64,000 nucleotides of DNA from Dichotomocladium elegans (GCA_025716815.1 JAIXMN010000024.1:372001-436000); one strand, 5' to 3'. Numbered from the stretch's first letter, positions 27,103-39,900 are shown. Notes: generated by a model not told the origin, from the sequence alone. Numbers and translations: made by a program.

Positions 27103-29598
27103 ATGGCAACCACCGCAGTCAGTCAACCAAGTATGATGGAGGTCGACAAACAACCCGTGAATGACAATCCAGCTCCAGCAAGCGAAGACAGCAAACCAAT
27201 CGTGGGTATCATTTATCCGCCACCCAACATTCGAGGTACCACTGTAATTAAAAGTTTGCGGCGAGAATGCATGCTCATCTAAAGCATTTTAGAAACTGTC
27301 GACACTGCTGCCGCTTTCCTCGCTAATAAGCCCCCTCAACTCGAAGATCGTATTCGTGAGAACGAACGCCACAATCCTAAATTTTGCTTTTTGAATCCAA
27401 GTGATCCGTACCATGCGTATTATCAATTTAAACTTCAAGAAGCGCGGGAAGGAAAAAGCAAGTAATCCAAAACGTAATCGATCGATCCGCATACTAAAAG
27501 TCAGCCTGATTTTGCTTTTATAGCCACCAAAAAACCTGGAAAGGAAGACAAGGTCGAACAGCAACAACCAAAAGAGCAGGGACCGCCAAAGCAACCAGAG
27601 GCATTCGAGTTCTCTGCACAAATGCCTGCCATGTCAGCTCAAGATCTGTATGTAAACATTCCACGCGCTGTGAACTGTCACATATAGACACTATGGTTAA
27701 TGACGCTACATAGGGATATTATGAAGCTAACGGCGCAATTCGCAGCGCGCAACGGTCGTAACTTCATCAATCAACTTTCACAGCGCGAGTCAAGAAACTA
27801 TCAATTCGACTTTTTACGGCCGTCCCATAGCCTTTTTCCTTTTTTCACCGAACTTGTTAAGCAGTATACTAAAGTGCTCGTGCCACCCAAAGACATGAAG
27901 CAAAAATTGAAGGCAAACGCAGAGACCAAGTATCGGATTTTAGATCGAGTCAAAGAGCGCGTCGAATGGGTCGCCTGGGTAGAGGCGGAAAAGAAGAAGA
28001 AAGAAGACGAAGATGAGAAAGAGAGACGTAAGTCGGCGCGTATTGATTCACCACAGTCGATTTATCTCTAAACGTGGTTCTGCACGAATATAGTCGCCTA
28101 TGCCAGTATCGATTGGCACGATTTTATTATCGTGGAGACAATTGATTTTACCGAGGCCGATGACCAAATGGATATACCTCCGCCTATGAGCTTGTCTGAA
28201 CTGGAAAACATGTCGCTAGCACAAAAGAGGATGAATGCTATGGCAGAACAACCACAAGAGGAAGACAAACCGGCGGACATGGAAATGGATGTAAGTATTG
28301 CAGTAGAAACAACTTTGTTGGTGGTACGCCGATTAAATGGGGTTGTTAGATTGAGGATGTTGATATGGAGGAAGAGAGCGATAAAGAGGAAGAGGAAGTA
28401 CCATCGCAACCTGCAGAGATACCGAAGATCCCCGATTCCAATGTGCCTGTCAAAGTGCGTACGGACTACAAGCCTAAGCTTCTTGGTGTCACACCACAAA
28501 AGGCGAATGAACCAACGCAGGTCTGTCCTCGTTGCGGTGTTGCATTCCCTATTTCTGAGATGGACGAGCATATGCGTGTTGAGCTTCTGGATCCAAAGTG
28601 GAAGGAGCAGAAGCTGGCAATGGAGGCCAAGATGAAGGACAGCAACTTGTTGCAAGAGGGTACCGATGTAGCCAAGATTCTCAAGAACTTTGCTGGCTAT
28701 CGTTCCGATATGTTTGGTGAGGAAGAGACCTCTATTGGCAAGAAGATTGACGAGGCTGAAGAGGAAGCAAAGAAGAAGGAGCGAGTCACCTGGGATGGTC
28801 ACACAGCAACGATCAATTTGGCAACACAGCGCGCACAACAGAGCACATCTATTGAAGAACAAATTGCTGCCATCCACAGGAGCAAAGGTTTCACTCCGGA
28901 AACGTATGGTCCACGTATTCCCGAGGCTGCCCCGATTGAACAACCACCACAATCTCAGCCGCAACAGCAGCAACCACAACCTCCGTATGGCTCGCCAGCA
29001 GCACCGCAGGCATATTATAGTGCACCACCTCAGGCTACGCCTATTCCACGACCTGATCCTTCAGGCGCCTTCAACAACCAACTCCCTAATATGTACATGC
29101 AGCAGCCACCTCTGCCGGCTATGGGGATACCACCTCCCCTTATTGGTACGAATATCCGGAAGGCAGAGGATAATTTAGACCAGACTGAACTTAAACGGGC
29201 CCGATTCGAAAATGGACAGCCCGCTGAAGGCAGCGAGTGGACCCAGCAGCCGGTAAGTTTAGAGAATAGACATCAGAATTCCTTGCTAATCGGAAGCTAT
29301 TGGACCGGTCACTTCATAGACGGAGTTGTCGATCAAGATCTCCACGCCCAACATGCCAGACAAACCAGAATGGAATCTCACCGGAAACACAATTGTACTT
29401 TCCGGGCTCGCTCCAGGCACACTTGTGTCGACAGTCAAGGACCGTATCTCATCACAACTTGGAATGCCTGCTGGCAAGCAAAAGTTAACTACCTCAGGAA
29501 CCAGTGTTGTGCTGAATAACAGCAAGAGCCTGGAGTTCTACGGCCTTGGTGATGGTGTTACATTAATTCTGGGTATCAAAGACAAAGGAAAGAAATAG
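27103..29598 (+). CDS. SF3A1: Splicing factor 3A subunit 1 (Prp21/SF3a120)
   Basis: U2 snRNP component needed for branch-site recognition. Seven exons (27103-27235, 27293-27457, 27524-27647, 27714-28027, 28094-28290, 28350-29252, 29320-29598) give 2115 nt, 704 residues. Two SURP modules are clear: residues about 45-98 (FLANKPPQLEDRIRENE, NPKFCFLNPSDPYHAYY) and about 140-195 (DIMKLTAQFAARNGRNFI, NYQFDFLRPSHSLFPFF). Later come YASIDWHDFIIVETIDF, a CPRCG zinc motif, a P/Q-rich region and a C-terminal ubiquitin-like domain ending GDGVTLILGIKDKGKK. Intron 2 keeps frame only with a GC donor (AAAA|GCAAGT) and has TACTAA about 25 nt before its acceptor. Confidence 0.95.
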
Positions 29599-29847
29599 TA
29601 GCAATATATATTGTTGGAAACTATCACAAAAACGGAAAGATTAAGTAACGAGAGAGATAGAGAGAGAAATGGTAAAGACATGCTCTGCATGAGGTCACTT
29701 TAAGGATGGACATGCATGGTAGTAGATATTGACGATGACGCATCACTTTCACTTATACGTATATAAAACTGTGGTCTTGGATGTTATTGGAGATGTTTTT
29801 ATCATGGGGACTGAGGTGGGGAGGATGTTCTACTGCTGCAGCCACGA

Positions 29848-30385
29848 CTACTGAGGTTCGTGATGATGGAGGATCTGGATATTCACCATGGGATAAGAAA
29901 TCTACCCTTTGCATTTGAGGATACGTGTGTAGACGACATCCCAAGAACCATCGTGCGCCCCCCCCGATCTTTACAGATCGAAGTGCAAACTCACCTGCGG
30001 CCGTAGGTAAATTGAAACATTCCGGGGATAATTGCCGTGGTTTTGTCCAGGAACATTGGAGTCGATGTCCTTGTATCCAAATTTTCTTTCGTGTTCTATG
30101 CTCATATGTATATCCGTTTGTCTGATGAGGTCAATGGACCAGTCCAGCGTCAGCAGAGAATGTTTCCCAGGGATGTGTCTGAACTTTATCTGTCGTCGAG
30201 GAGACACAAGCACCAAGGAGTCCGGTACCTAGAGGGGGACATCGATGTCTTGCAAGTGTGGTGATCGACACACATGTACGTACAAGACCGAGAAAAATAA
30301 GTGGATAACTAGCACATAGCATGCTAAAGGCACAGCAACATGTTCATCAGACCCGGCACCAAGGGTGGTGAAGCACGTTAAATGG
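29848..30385 (-). CDS. Unrecognised multi-exon gene (partial model)
   Basis: Minus-strand coding evidence without a family match. One segment (30385-30325 or so) encodes HLTCFTTLGAGSDEHVAVPL and is followed by a plausible intron ending CCCTCTAG. The next exon (30229 to about 30000) runs VPDSLVLVSPRRQIKFRHIP and on through KHSLLTLDWSIDLIRQTDIH to YLRPQ. It ends at a GTGAGT donor. The 3' end is ambiguous: acceptors at about 29954, 29909 and 29903 give different short tails, and another open frame runs to 29753. The 5' end is also unknown. It is tucked between SF3A1 and SCP2. The composition suggests a beta-rich domain; function is unknown. Confidence 0.4.
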
Positions 30386-30693
30386 CTTGAGAGTTTCCGT
30401 GCGTTCGCGCGCGCGCGCGCCCAAGAGGGAGAGAGAAAGAGCAAAATCGTGGGAGAGGGCCTTCACAAAAGCCTGTAAATTTCACATGCCGAAAGGTGCA
30501 GACTTCTCTCAACCTTCCCCACACACACACACACACGCAACTATGAGGCCTAATTATCTCATACAAACAGAACACACACAGACGCACACTCATTCACTTC
30601 ACACGCGTCTTTTCTTTCTCTCTCTCTCTCTCTCTCTCTCTTTCATAACCTCCCTCCTCTTTTCCTACTCGTATAATTTTTTTTGGTTTCCTC

Positions 30694-31670
30694 ATGAGCA
30701 GCAGCAGCAGCAGCAGCAGCAGCACTACCACCACCACTAAACAGCTAGCAAGTGGCCTCTTGCTGCCCGAACTTGAACGTCAGCTTGCAGAAGACCCAAG
30801 CCTTTGGCCTAATGTCAAGGGCTTGTTCGTCATCACTGTTGCCAAGAAGAAGAAAGTTATGGCAACCTGGTAACAAGAGGATAACGGGGACGAGGTGTGG
30901 TCCTTGATGGCCTTATATGACTTTTTTTTTTCTATATACATGCGAACATGTTCCTTTTATTTTATTTTTTTTTCTCTTTCGTGATTTTCTTTGGTATTTG
31001 CCCAAAGGTACCTTTTGCTTCAAGGTAGATAAAAGAAGATCACTGTAAAAAGAAAGAGCGGTGGCGGCTAGAAGCAGTAGTAGTGGTGTAGGAACTTCAA
31101 TGAACACGTCAGAACTGACTGACCGGTGCAAATAATTACGCGCGTGCGCACACACACACACACACATCACTGAATTCGTTAGGCAATAAGACAATGCCTG
31201 TGATCACCGAGAGCGAAGAAAAGGCAAAGAAGGAGGCCAAGACGAAAGTTCGGGTGGTGAAAATTAGGATTGAAGATTCTGACCTTGTCAACTTCATTAC
31301 TGGAGGGTAAAGTGGATATGTGGTGTAAACGTTTTCCGACCCAACTCCCCCTCCCTGCTGAAACGGTTGTTTCTTCTTTTTTTTTTTTTGGCTTCAGAAT
31401 GACCGGTGTTAAAGCCTATATGACCGGGCGAATCAAGGTGCGAGGTGATCTTGTCCTTGCTCAACAGCTTGAGCAGGTCTTTGAGAAAGCAGGCGGTCGA
31501 GAGGTAAGATAACAAAAAAAGTGGGGGCAAGGAGGGAGGGGATCACTCTGCAGTCGCACTCACCACCACCAATTGCCTTGAATGATCTGTATTATTAGCG
31601 TGCCATTGCCTTTATCCAGAAGAACGAGCAGCTCAAAAGTGCGCTCAGCAAAAAGGGATCAAAGTTGTAG
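30694..31670 (+). CDS. SCP2 sterol/lipid-carrier domain protein
   Basis: Small soluble lipid-transfer-type protein. Five exons (30694-30869, 31008-31024, 31183-31306, 31398-31503, 31599-31670) give 495 nt, 164 residues. Exon 2 is only 17 nt, yet it is required to keep frame and to supply WYLLLQG. SCP2 landmarks: LLLPELERQLAEDPSL, NVKGLFVITV, KIRIEDSDLVNFITGG, AYMTGRIKVRGDLVLAQQLE and VFEK. The protein starts with a run of nine serines encoded by an AGC repeat. It lacks an obvious C-terminal SKL peroxisomal signal (it ends KGSKL, which is close). It has no thiolase or dehydrogenase fusion, unlike some SCP2 proteins. Confidence 0.9.
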
Positions 31671-32830
31671 TCCAAAGCTCATTCCGGTTCATATACAAAT
31701 AAAAGGACGGCATAGCGTATTTAATTTGCCTAAACGCTCTTGCGCACCGATGAGAAAAACTGACCGTGCCTTGGTCATTGTAGTACTGTACGATAGAATG
31801 GCACAACTATCCCTGAGTAGGAACAGAATATACTGCCCTGATCAGCGACGTAGGCTCAGGATGGCCATGCTCATCGCGAACCCGGACGCTGTCCATCTTT
31901 ATATCGATGATTGCACGTTCCCAGAATGTATAGAAGGAAAAGAATCAGCAGACCCGAAAAAAGGATTTGTCTATCCTGTACAAGTAGATCTGCCAAGCTG
32001 TATATGTGTATTCCGACGTCCATCTGCGCTTGTTGCTTCCATGAGCTTCAGTGCTTTCATAACATGCTCCACTTAAAAGTAAACCGTTTCTCATAGGCCT
32101 AATTATCTAACGTACCGCAAGACTAGCGGCTGTCCAAAAGAGTACGAACTTGTTTACCGTTTCCATAACCTTTTTACTAATCATCTTACACTCCATCGCC
32201 GCACAAAATGTATAAAGTACCAGCGAAAATTTTAAGGACAATGCAAGCAGTTGTTTCGTATTCGAGCCAAAGGACTCATAACAATACGCTGTGGTCAGTA
32301 ATCTTGGCTTGAGAAGCTTTCGTCCTATGAAAAGATGGGTGGGTGGGGGAAGTTGCCTTAAGCTTTACTGATCAGAGAGTGCACGCCAGAAGATCTTGCG
32401 AGGATTATCTTTATCGTTGAGGACGATGAAAACTACGTAATTAAGATGGCAACTTTAAAATATCAATTTGTTCGTATACCTTTTTTTTTTTCGTGTAATA
32501 TGTATCCATACTCTACTTACCCCTTTCAATGCCGTTTGCAAGTGTGCTCTTTGTGAGCTTGATACAAAACAACCAGCTTTCTAAGCTGACATTTTGTCGC
32601 CGCTTTACATCCATTATGTACAGCATTCTTTCGCACAACGGATGATTTGCCGAGTGATGCACTCCCCCAGGAAAAGAGCAAGTCAAGGGGCTCTGTTTCA
32701 ATCTATTGTATGGCCCGTTTTTATTTTTTTTTATTTATTGGATCAGTTGTATGTGTACGATACTTTGTACGGGGAACAGATTGCGCTCATGGAAATATAA
32801 ACGCAGCTGAACAACCTTTTCCCCCCTCTC
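31671..32830. other. Intergenic between convergent SCP2 and RPB11
   Basis: AT-rich sequence with poly-T runs. One 109-codon plus-strand frame (31750-32076) exists but has no family resemblance or splice support. Confidence 0.4.
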
Positions 32831-33476
32831 TTAGAAGTCCATATCCGGTCGACCGGTATCCATGGAGGTTTGGACCGCTGCTTCCTCTGACTCGTATGAC
32901 GACATGGGTTGCTGCGATGCCTTTGCGTCCTCAAAGGTGCGCTGTCGGATAACATCCATATCAAACTTGTTCTTTAGCGTGTTGATCTCCGAGATCAATT
33001 CGGACGTAGCATCCTTGAGGGCCTGGCCAGGCGCTGTGCCGGGTACAGTCTGCACCTTTACCAAAAAGTTATGTTCGAGCGGGTGGGGGACCTTGTATCC
33101 TGCAAACATCACGCGGGGATCCTTCAGCAGTTGCCTATAGATCGACACGCAGACCGACACACACAGACACACACACACATATATATATATATGTTCGTTA
33201 TTATTACGCTACACAGTCCGTGTGTACACCCCCACATGGTGGACGGATGCTTACGATCGTAGCATGTTTCCGAGTGTGTGGTCCTCTCGCTCAATCTTGA
33301 ATGTAGCCGCATTGGGAATCTTGGTATCGATTTCCATTTCCACCCTTTATTATAGAATGAATTGCCACGATTATTACGGGAATGCTCGCAATATTCGAGG
33401 CGGAAAGTGATCGGTTGGCTTACTTTCGCCGGCCTTCAGGAATGACGAAGAGTTCGAAACGATCGGGGGCGTTCAT
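32831..33476 (-). CDS. RPB11: RNA polymerase II subunit RPB11
   Basis: Forms a heterodimer with RPB3 in polymerase II assembly. Three exons (33476-33424, 33344-33255, 33134-32831) give 447 nt, 148 residues. It starts [15 protein letters not shown] and continues [20 protein letters not shown], then [20 protein letters not shown], all hallmarks of RPB11. The body matches the family's usual 115-120 residues. An extra Q/S/E-rich tail of about 30 residues follows ([18 protein letters not shown]...). Intron 2 contains a CA/TA microsatellite. Confidence 0.94.
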
Positions 33477-34054
33477 CGTATGCGTTTATGAATTTCAAAA
33501 GAGCAGAAAGTCGAGGTGATGTAGGGTAGGGCAGGGGAAGCGATATATACAGCGAGCGCACGCACTCTCTCTCTCACACACAACAGCAAAAAAAAAAAGA
33601 GGGGAAAGCGGAAGAAACGTCACTGTTCGGCAAGCCAGCTGCGGGTTGGGGAGTGGGCCACAGCTTTTTTTTTTTTTTTTGGGATGCCGTTGCTTTCCTA
33701 TCTGTGCTGGACTCCACAATAACCCCGACACACAATTGCACCCAACGCTCAAACAGAACACACACGCAAACGCTCACGCTTCACCCATTTTTTTTTCGCT
33801 TTTGAACTGGCAACACGATTCGACTAATATCGTAAAACGTAAGATCCATCGCATCCGCACTCATTTCAAGCCCCCCCCAAAAAAGTGTGTTTTAACATCG
33901 GCAAAAACGAAGGTGCCTTTGCTGCAATCAGAAACTTCCAACCCCACCCCATTTTAGACGTCCAAGACACCAGACACGCACACGCACACACACACACATA
34001 TATATATACGCACGCACGCACTGCACCGCACGCACACACGTACAAACATATTAC
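33477..34054. other. Divergent RPB11-LSM4 promoter with CA repeats
   Basis: About 580 bp between the RPB11 (minus) and LSM4 (plus) start codons. It carries poly-T, CT and several CA tracts (33580s, 33978-34000). Confidence 0.5.
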
Positions 34055-34444
34055 ATGCTCCCTCTCTCTCTCTTAAACACGGCGAGCGGCCATCCGCTAC
34101 TGGTAGAATTGAAAAATGGCGAGACATTCAACGGCCATTTGGTTAACTGCGACAACTGGATGAATCTGACGCTTCGCGAGGTCATTCAGACCTCGCCGGA
34201 TGGCGATAAATTTTGGCGTCTTCCCGAATGCTACATCCGAGGCAACACGATCAAGTATCTCAACGTGCCTGAGGAGATCGTAGACATGGTGAAAGAGGAG
34301 GAGAATCGTCAACGGAGCATGCGTAGTAATCGTGGACGGGGCGGCAGCGGCAACCGGGAGATGGGAGGACGAGGACGAGGCGGACGAGGCGGTGGTAATC
34401 AAAACCGTGGAGGCGGTGGTCGAGGCGGTGGCGGTCGAGCATAA
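34055..34444 (+). CDS. LSM4: U6 snRNA-associated Sm-like protein LSm4
   Basis: Subunit of the Lsm1-7 (mRNA decay) and Lsm2-8 (U6 snRNP) rings. Single exon of 129 residues beginning [20 protein letters not shown]. Sm1 motif: [20 protein letters not shown]. Sm2 motif: [15 protein letters not shown]. The C-terminal 45 residues are an RGG/GGR-rich tail, as in LSm4 of most eukaryotes. The start codon was chosen because it reproduces the conserved LSm4 N-terminus. The leader is a long CA-rich tract. Confidence 0.95.
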   Translation: MLPLSLLNTASGHPLLVELKNGETFNGHLVNCDNWMNLTLREVIQTSPDGDKFWRLPECYIRGNTIKYLNVPEEIVDMVKEEENRQRSMRSNRGRGGSGNREMGGRGRGGRGGGNQNRGGGGRGGGGRA

Positions 34445-34712
34445 CCCGAATGTTTTTTCTTCTTGTGGGCAATAAATGAAAACCAAAAAAAACCCTCCCT
34501 TCAAATACGCACATCACACACACACGTTTTTTTTTTTTTGCTTAACTGGAATATGTCTCGACGAGCATAGCCGCATTGTTAGTGGAAGTAGGGATACAAA
34601 ATACGTACATAATTATTCTTATTAATATTCTCAGTATAGTGGAGCATAGAGAAGGGTAGAATAGGATGCCAAAGGGCATAAAAGTTTAAGTTCTACATGT
34701 ACTGAATATAAT

Positions 34713-36965
34713 TTAGGGACAATATTCAATATCACCGTAAGGACATGAGCCGACAAACTTGAATGGCGAGACATTGGTCAACTTGAAGACGCATCTGAGC
34801 AAGGAAGAGATGCCCTGGCCTGCTATCATGCCTGCAGCGGTACTGTACATGTAGTTGTCATAGTCATCCGGGCGAACAAGCTTCCAAATCTTGCCAATGC
34901 TCCAGCCAATGAACATGGAGAGGGCATATTCCGGGGCAGGGTTAATCATGGCTATGCCAATGGCAGCGACCGAGGGGAAGTATCTTCGGTACTTCTCAGG
35001 AACAACAAAGAACTTGATCACCGGAAGAATGATGCCAATAGCAATGCAGACGCATGTGACAATGATAGATGCCTTGCTCAGGGGGTCCGCAGCGCCGGTG
35101 AGAAGACGGGCTACCTGAAGCCATGCCATGACCGCGACGAGCTTAAATTCGCAGTTCTTTGTGTCGAGATCGGGCGACGTGATGCAAGGGTAAGCTTCGG
35201 CAAAGAGGATGAAAAGGCCGACAGCGATGCCGATGGCCGGGATGGACGCGACTGCCTGAGCAAGGAACTGAGAGCGTGGTGACGCACCGACGATCTGGCC
35301 GGTCTTAAGATCGCCGACCATATCAACTGCCTGGGAGGCGGCTGAGGCACTGATATTACCGGCCATCAAGTTGTTCTTCTGCCTAATCTGAATGGTATCA
35401 CCAGGCATACCGCCGAAAATCAATTGGGTCATCTTGCCAATGGCACCAGTGGGGTTGATATCCGTCTCACCAGAGGCCTGAATGCCTACGAAGGACAGCA
35501 AGAAGGCAAGAATGATGGCAATGATGGTCTGATATAATGGCATGCCGAAGAACTCGCCCATAATAGCACAGGTGAAAATGATGGAAAGAAATGTGCCAGA
35601 GACCCACCACCATGTAGGCACGAGCTCTTCAGGTTTGTAGATGTCGTCTGGGTCAGCGCTGCGGTTAACAGCAGTAGCGGGCCCGTCCACCTCATGACGA
35701 AGAATCTTACGACGGAAGATAAAGGTACCTTGTTTGACACCTCTGACCATTTCAAGCACACCCCCTTTCATGGCACGCCATAGGAGCTTGTACCGGACAA
35801 GCAGTTCAGCAATGGATGTGACCACCATCAAGGCTACACCAGGCCACAGAAAGAACTTTTGGCAGCTTTCGCCCTTATTTGAAAATCCTCCAGCACCGAT
35901 CCAGGCCCCATTTGTGACCAACGTAGGACCGATGATCCCCCAGACAAAGACAGTCGCGACAAAGAAGGTGATAACAGTCGAGCCGGGGGTCATCAAGCCA
36001 GCACCGAAGAAGGGCCAATCCCACATGAAGTACCAGCCCCACTCAAGGTCAGCGCTTACCATGTTAGTATAGCCCGTGCTATCGCCGATCCAGAAGAGGA
36101 TATGGACTGGACGTGGAAGTACAAGATGGTGAGCTTCGGAGTGCCCATTCATGTGGCAGTTTAAAACGCTTACTGTTTTCAAAGAACGGCACCCAGTAAG
36201 AGATTAGTGTCCAGAGGAAGGCGATAGCGAACCAGATGCCCATCCACTTGGCCTTCTTCATTGCTTCCCGCTCGCCTTTGACGGAATTATGAAGCGCGAT
36301 GATCGTATGTGCAGTAGCACGTGGGGTGGGGAATGGTAGGTCTTGGTTGATGACATAGTGTCTTCGCAGAGGAACAGCGAAAAACAGACCGTAGAAGGCC
36401 GCAGAGATCGTGAAGAGCGTCAGTGCGGCAGCATCGCCCGTTGGTGTGGTCAGCAGACCAAGCTTGTACATAGCTGGAATTCCCGAGACGAATCCAGAAG
36501 AGAGACCACCGGCAGTGGTGGCAGCGGACTGGGCAGTGACGTTCTCTTTGGGACCGTAATAGCCTCCACCGAGCCAAAGAGGCAGAACTCGGGACAGTGG
36601 TTTGATGATCGCAAAGGAGAAGATGGCCCCGAACATGCTTGCGCCAAAGGACCAGCCAATCTTCAGACCCAAGTATGTGTTTGATGCAGCTAAAGGCGTA
36701 TAAGAAACGCGGAGAGTTAACATGAATCGATTTGTTTACCAATCAAGCAGCCCAAGAGCGAGCCGACAATAGAAGCGCGCCAGGTGAATTGCCATTCCTC
36801 AACGAACTCTTCTCCAATCGGTCGTGGATCCTTTATGTCAACCTGTTCATCATGGTAGCTGTTCTTCTCGTCGATCTCGTATGTGGTTTTGTCCTTGTGT
36901 AGTTCAAAGTTTCCTGAATAATCCTCCCGGGACTCCTGAACTTCAGATTCGTGTTTCCTTTCCAT
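34713..36965 (-). CDS. Oligopeptide transporter, OPT superfamily
   Basis: Proton-coupled import of oligopeptides or metal chelates across the plasma membrane. Three exons (36965-36740, 36689-36174, 36106-34713) give 2136 nt, 711 residues, normal for the family. A 60-residue acidic cytosolic N-terminus is followed by many membrane segments. Typical OPT blocks: ASNTYLGLKIGWSFGASMFG, PFPTPRATAHTI, ASGETDINPTGAIGKMTQLI, VGASPRSQFLAQAV and FIGWSIGKIWKLVRPDDYDN. The ETDINP block and overall form point to the fungal/YSL-like branch rather than the yeast Opt1 branch; substrate cannot be read from sequence. Introns are GT-AG. Confidence 0.92.
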
Positions 36966-39900
36966 GGGTGTGGAGAAAGAAGATAAAGAATAAAGGGAGA
37001 GGACTTATATTTTCCGATTGGCATCAAAGCTTTTATACTTTATAAAATAACCAACGTTTGCCATTTTCTACCTCTGACAGACCATCCTCGTTCAGGTAAT
37101 TCTTGCTCAAAATGGTATTGACATACTTTCTTGTATGAATGATATCTCATTTTCAGTTGTTCGGATGATTGTCCTTCTTGCAGTGTGTCACAGTCATCCA
37201 TCCATGTCTGCCGAGCTGCGGATGTAAACTGAAAAGAAAATCAAAGTATGTCCAAATAGTGGGATTTCTTCTACACTGGTCACAGATGTAGGCAGCGATG
37301 CGCGCCAATGTCTAGCTGTACCTACGAGTATCAACTAGTTGAATAAGGATGGAATGAGCTTGCGCCTGATCATTACCAGCCCTGCAATTCCAGTGAAATT
37401 TCCTGAAGAGGATCCGATATCTTTTTTTAAGCGCACCTATTGGATTCGATCAGGTTTGTTTTGGCCCTTTCGCTGATCCATATCCCACCGTCGGTTAGGA
37501 GCTTGATAGTCCCAGATCAAGCATATACCCGCGTGCGCGCAACGGAGATAGTCACGTGCACTTGATCATTCTCACGCTTACATATTCAGTATTAGTACGT
37601 ATATTTCCAGCAGAAGAAGTAGAAGCTTCAAAGGGAATACCGCGCTCAATTCTTTTGCACTTAATCACTCGATTGATGACTGATGGCATAGCTTGACCAA
37701 TTCAGAAAAATGAAAATGCATCATCAAATCCCTTGTTCCGCGCGTGGAAAAATCCGGTTCCTATAAAAACAGCTCATGTAATACGCGTGCGTGCATGATT
37801 TAGCGGGTACACATCCCATGTCATCTACGAGATCAAATGACACAGGGTCCAACTTGTCTAGCTCCTATTTTTATATCCATGGTTTTCCCACATCAAAGTG
37901 ACACACATGCTAGGATTTCGCAGTTGAAGAAAAACAGAAAAAGCTGCGGTCTTGATAGTACCGCATTGCACTTGTCTCACAAATCAGTTCCCAGGAGCGC
38001 TATGGCCATATCTCTCTCAGTATGAACTACATATTCGCATATATCTTACTGTCCACTCTCCCTGGACATCACACGTAGTCCAAGGATTCTTCGCGACAGA
38101 TTTCACTCGTATATTTAAACTATGTATGCAGAATACAATAATGCAAGCTTGTGTCCAGTTGTGCAGAATATCCCAAATTAGACTTTGGGCCAATGCGATA
38201 GAAGTGGCATATGACACAGGTTCCTAGCCGAACTTTTCCATTTAAGGCTCTCTCCCATCCTATGTATCAAAATATGAACACCCTCACCATTTTCTGTGCA
38301 AGTCTAATTCCCGGTGTTTTGTGCTGCCTTTTCTACTGTACATTGCTCACTGTGTCGGCCTATACTCTTCGTCATGAGAGGAACCTGAGTCGACTCCGCG
38401 CCTGTATCGGAGACAAAGTGATACTAAAAAAAGAGGCATCCTACGCTATATATTGCTCTTTCTCTCTCTCTCTCTCTTTTTTTTTTTAAAAAAAACCGCG
38501 CTTTTGTGCAAAATATCACAACAAAATGTTGTGCTTGGATTCCGCCCGATTTCCCATCGACCCTTGTACATTCTCCCAATGCTATAGTGCTTCGAAAAGT
38601 CGCTTTATTCATCCTATTTATAACGTATTTTACCAGGGAAAGGTCATTCGGAAGCACAGGAACCATTGGAGGTTATATATAAACCGATCATATCTGTATA
38701 AGTTCAGTCGATAAGTCCGGCAGACCGGGATTCCGTTCGAGCCATGAATTCGTGCGTATCTATGGCAAAAATTCGCGCGTCCACTAACGCGAAAACACCT
38801 CAACCACCTTCTATATCTGTCGACAGATATTGTGAACGAGGGGGCACTTTGCTTGCTTGCATGATCTTTCCTACTCGATCTGCATCAACTTATCGATATG
38901 ATTTGTACTAGTAAAATTGCCTCGATCACTCGCTGTATTTACCGTTGGTATATGTATATATATGATCCGATAACAAATTCCCTCGCCACGCTTTCTATAT
39001 CGATAAAAAGTGCTTGCCAAGGCGGAAAAGATAGACATATACTATGGTTTATTCCATCAATGAAACTTTAAGGTGACCATGCAAAGGTAATACGTACGAG
39101 TTTATCTCTCCGTGCTTCAGAGCGTGTGAGCAGCTTTTTTCGTTTCAAGGCCATTCATTTTCCGTAGTATATCTTCACCGCAGCAACTATAGCTCATATT
39201 TTCTGTCAAAACATCCATCGAGGCTGTACAAAATCCTGTACTTCTCTCCTGATAGATACGACGTTCTAGAAAGAAGTTGAGTCATCCCATCGCGGTGTTT
39301 CGGGAACAATTTTCACCGGGCAGAAAGTCAATGGAGAAATCGCCCTCTACGGACTGGTTGCTTGTTCATATGGCATGAGGGCCAAGTGATGAACATGAAT
39401 TTATGCAAAGAATAATGAGGAAATGGGCACTTATGAAAAAGGAGTCGGACACCCTCTGCGATCATTATAACATAAGTGGTTTACAGTATATTACAGTCTG
39501 AGCAGTTGTTTCCCTCTCCAGCGTCATATATCCGTCAATAATTCTCCGTATCTATTATACGGAATAGACAGGAATGTGGAATTAGCCTGTCAAGTGCCCT
39601 CATTTTAACAGGCTGTATGGGATGTAGGACCTATTGGCTATGCTGCGCCATACCTTGGAAGCATACCTCAAAAAGTTCGAGACATTGCAGATTTGCCAAT
39701 TTAGAACTTGAATGATGGCCATTGACCCTAATTGTTCATATTCTGTGGTCGAACCTTCTAATATCAAGAGATTATTAAAGCCCCTAGAGAACATTATGCA
39801 AAAACGGTGAACTGCATAAATGTCACGTGATGAATGGCTTTAAATTATCCTTATTTGGGCGAATGAATGAAATTACTATACGATTGAAATGGTGATTTTT

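Noticed and set aside
30400..30740. Plus-strand frame rich in RARA and HTHTH repeats
   Set aside because: It reads through microsatellites and the SCP2 leader out of frame.
31750..32076. 109-codon plus-strand frame after SCP2
   Set aside because: No homology, no splice context and ordinary composition; could be chance.
38720..38760. GGGATTCCGTTCGAGCC, reminiscent of a tRNA T-arm
   Set aside because: No acceptor, D or anticodon stem can be formed around it.
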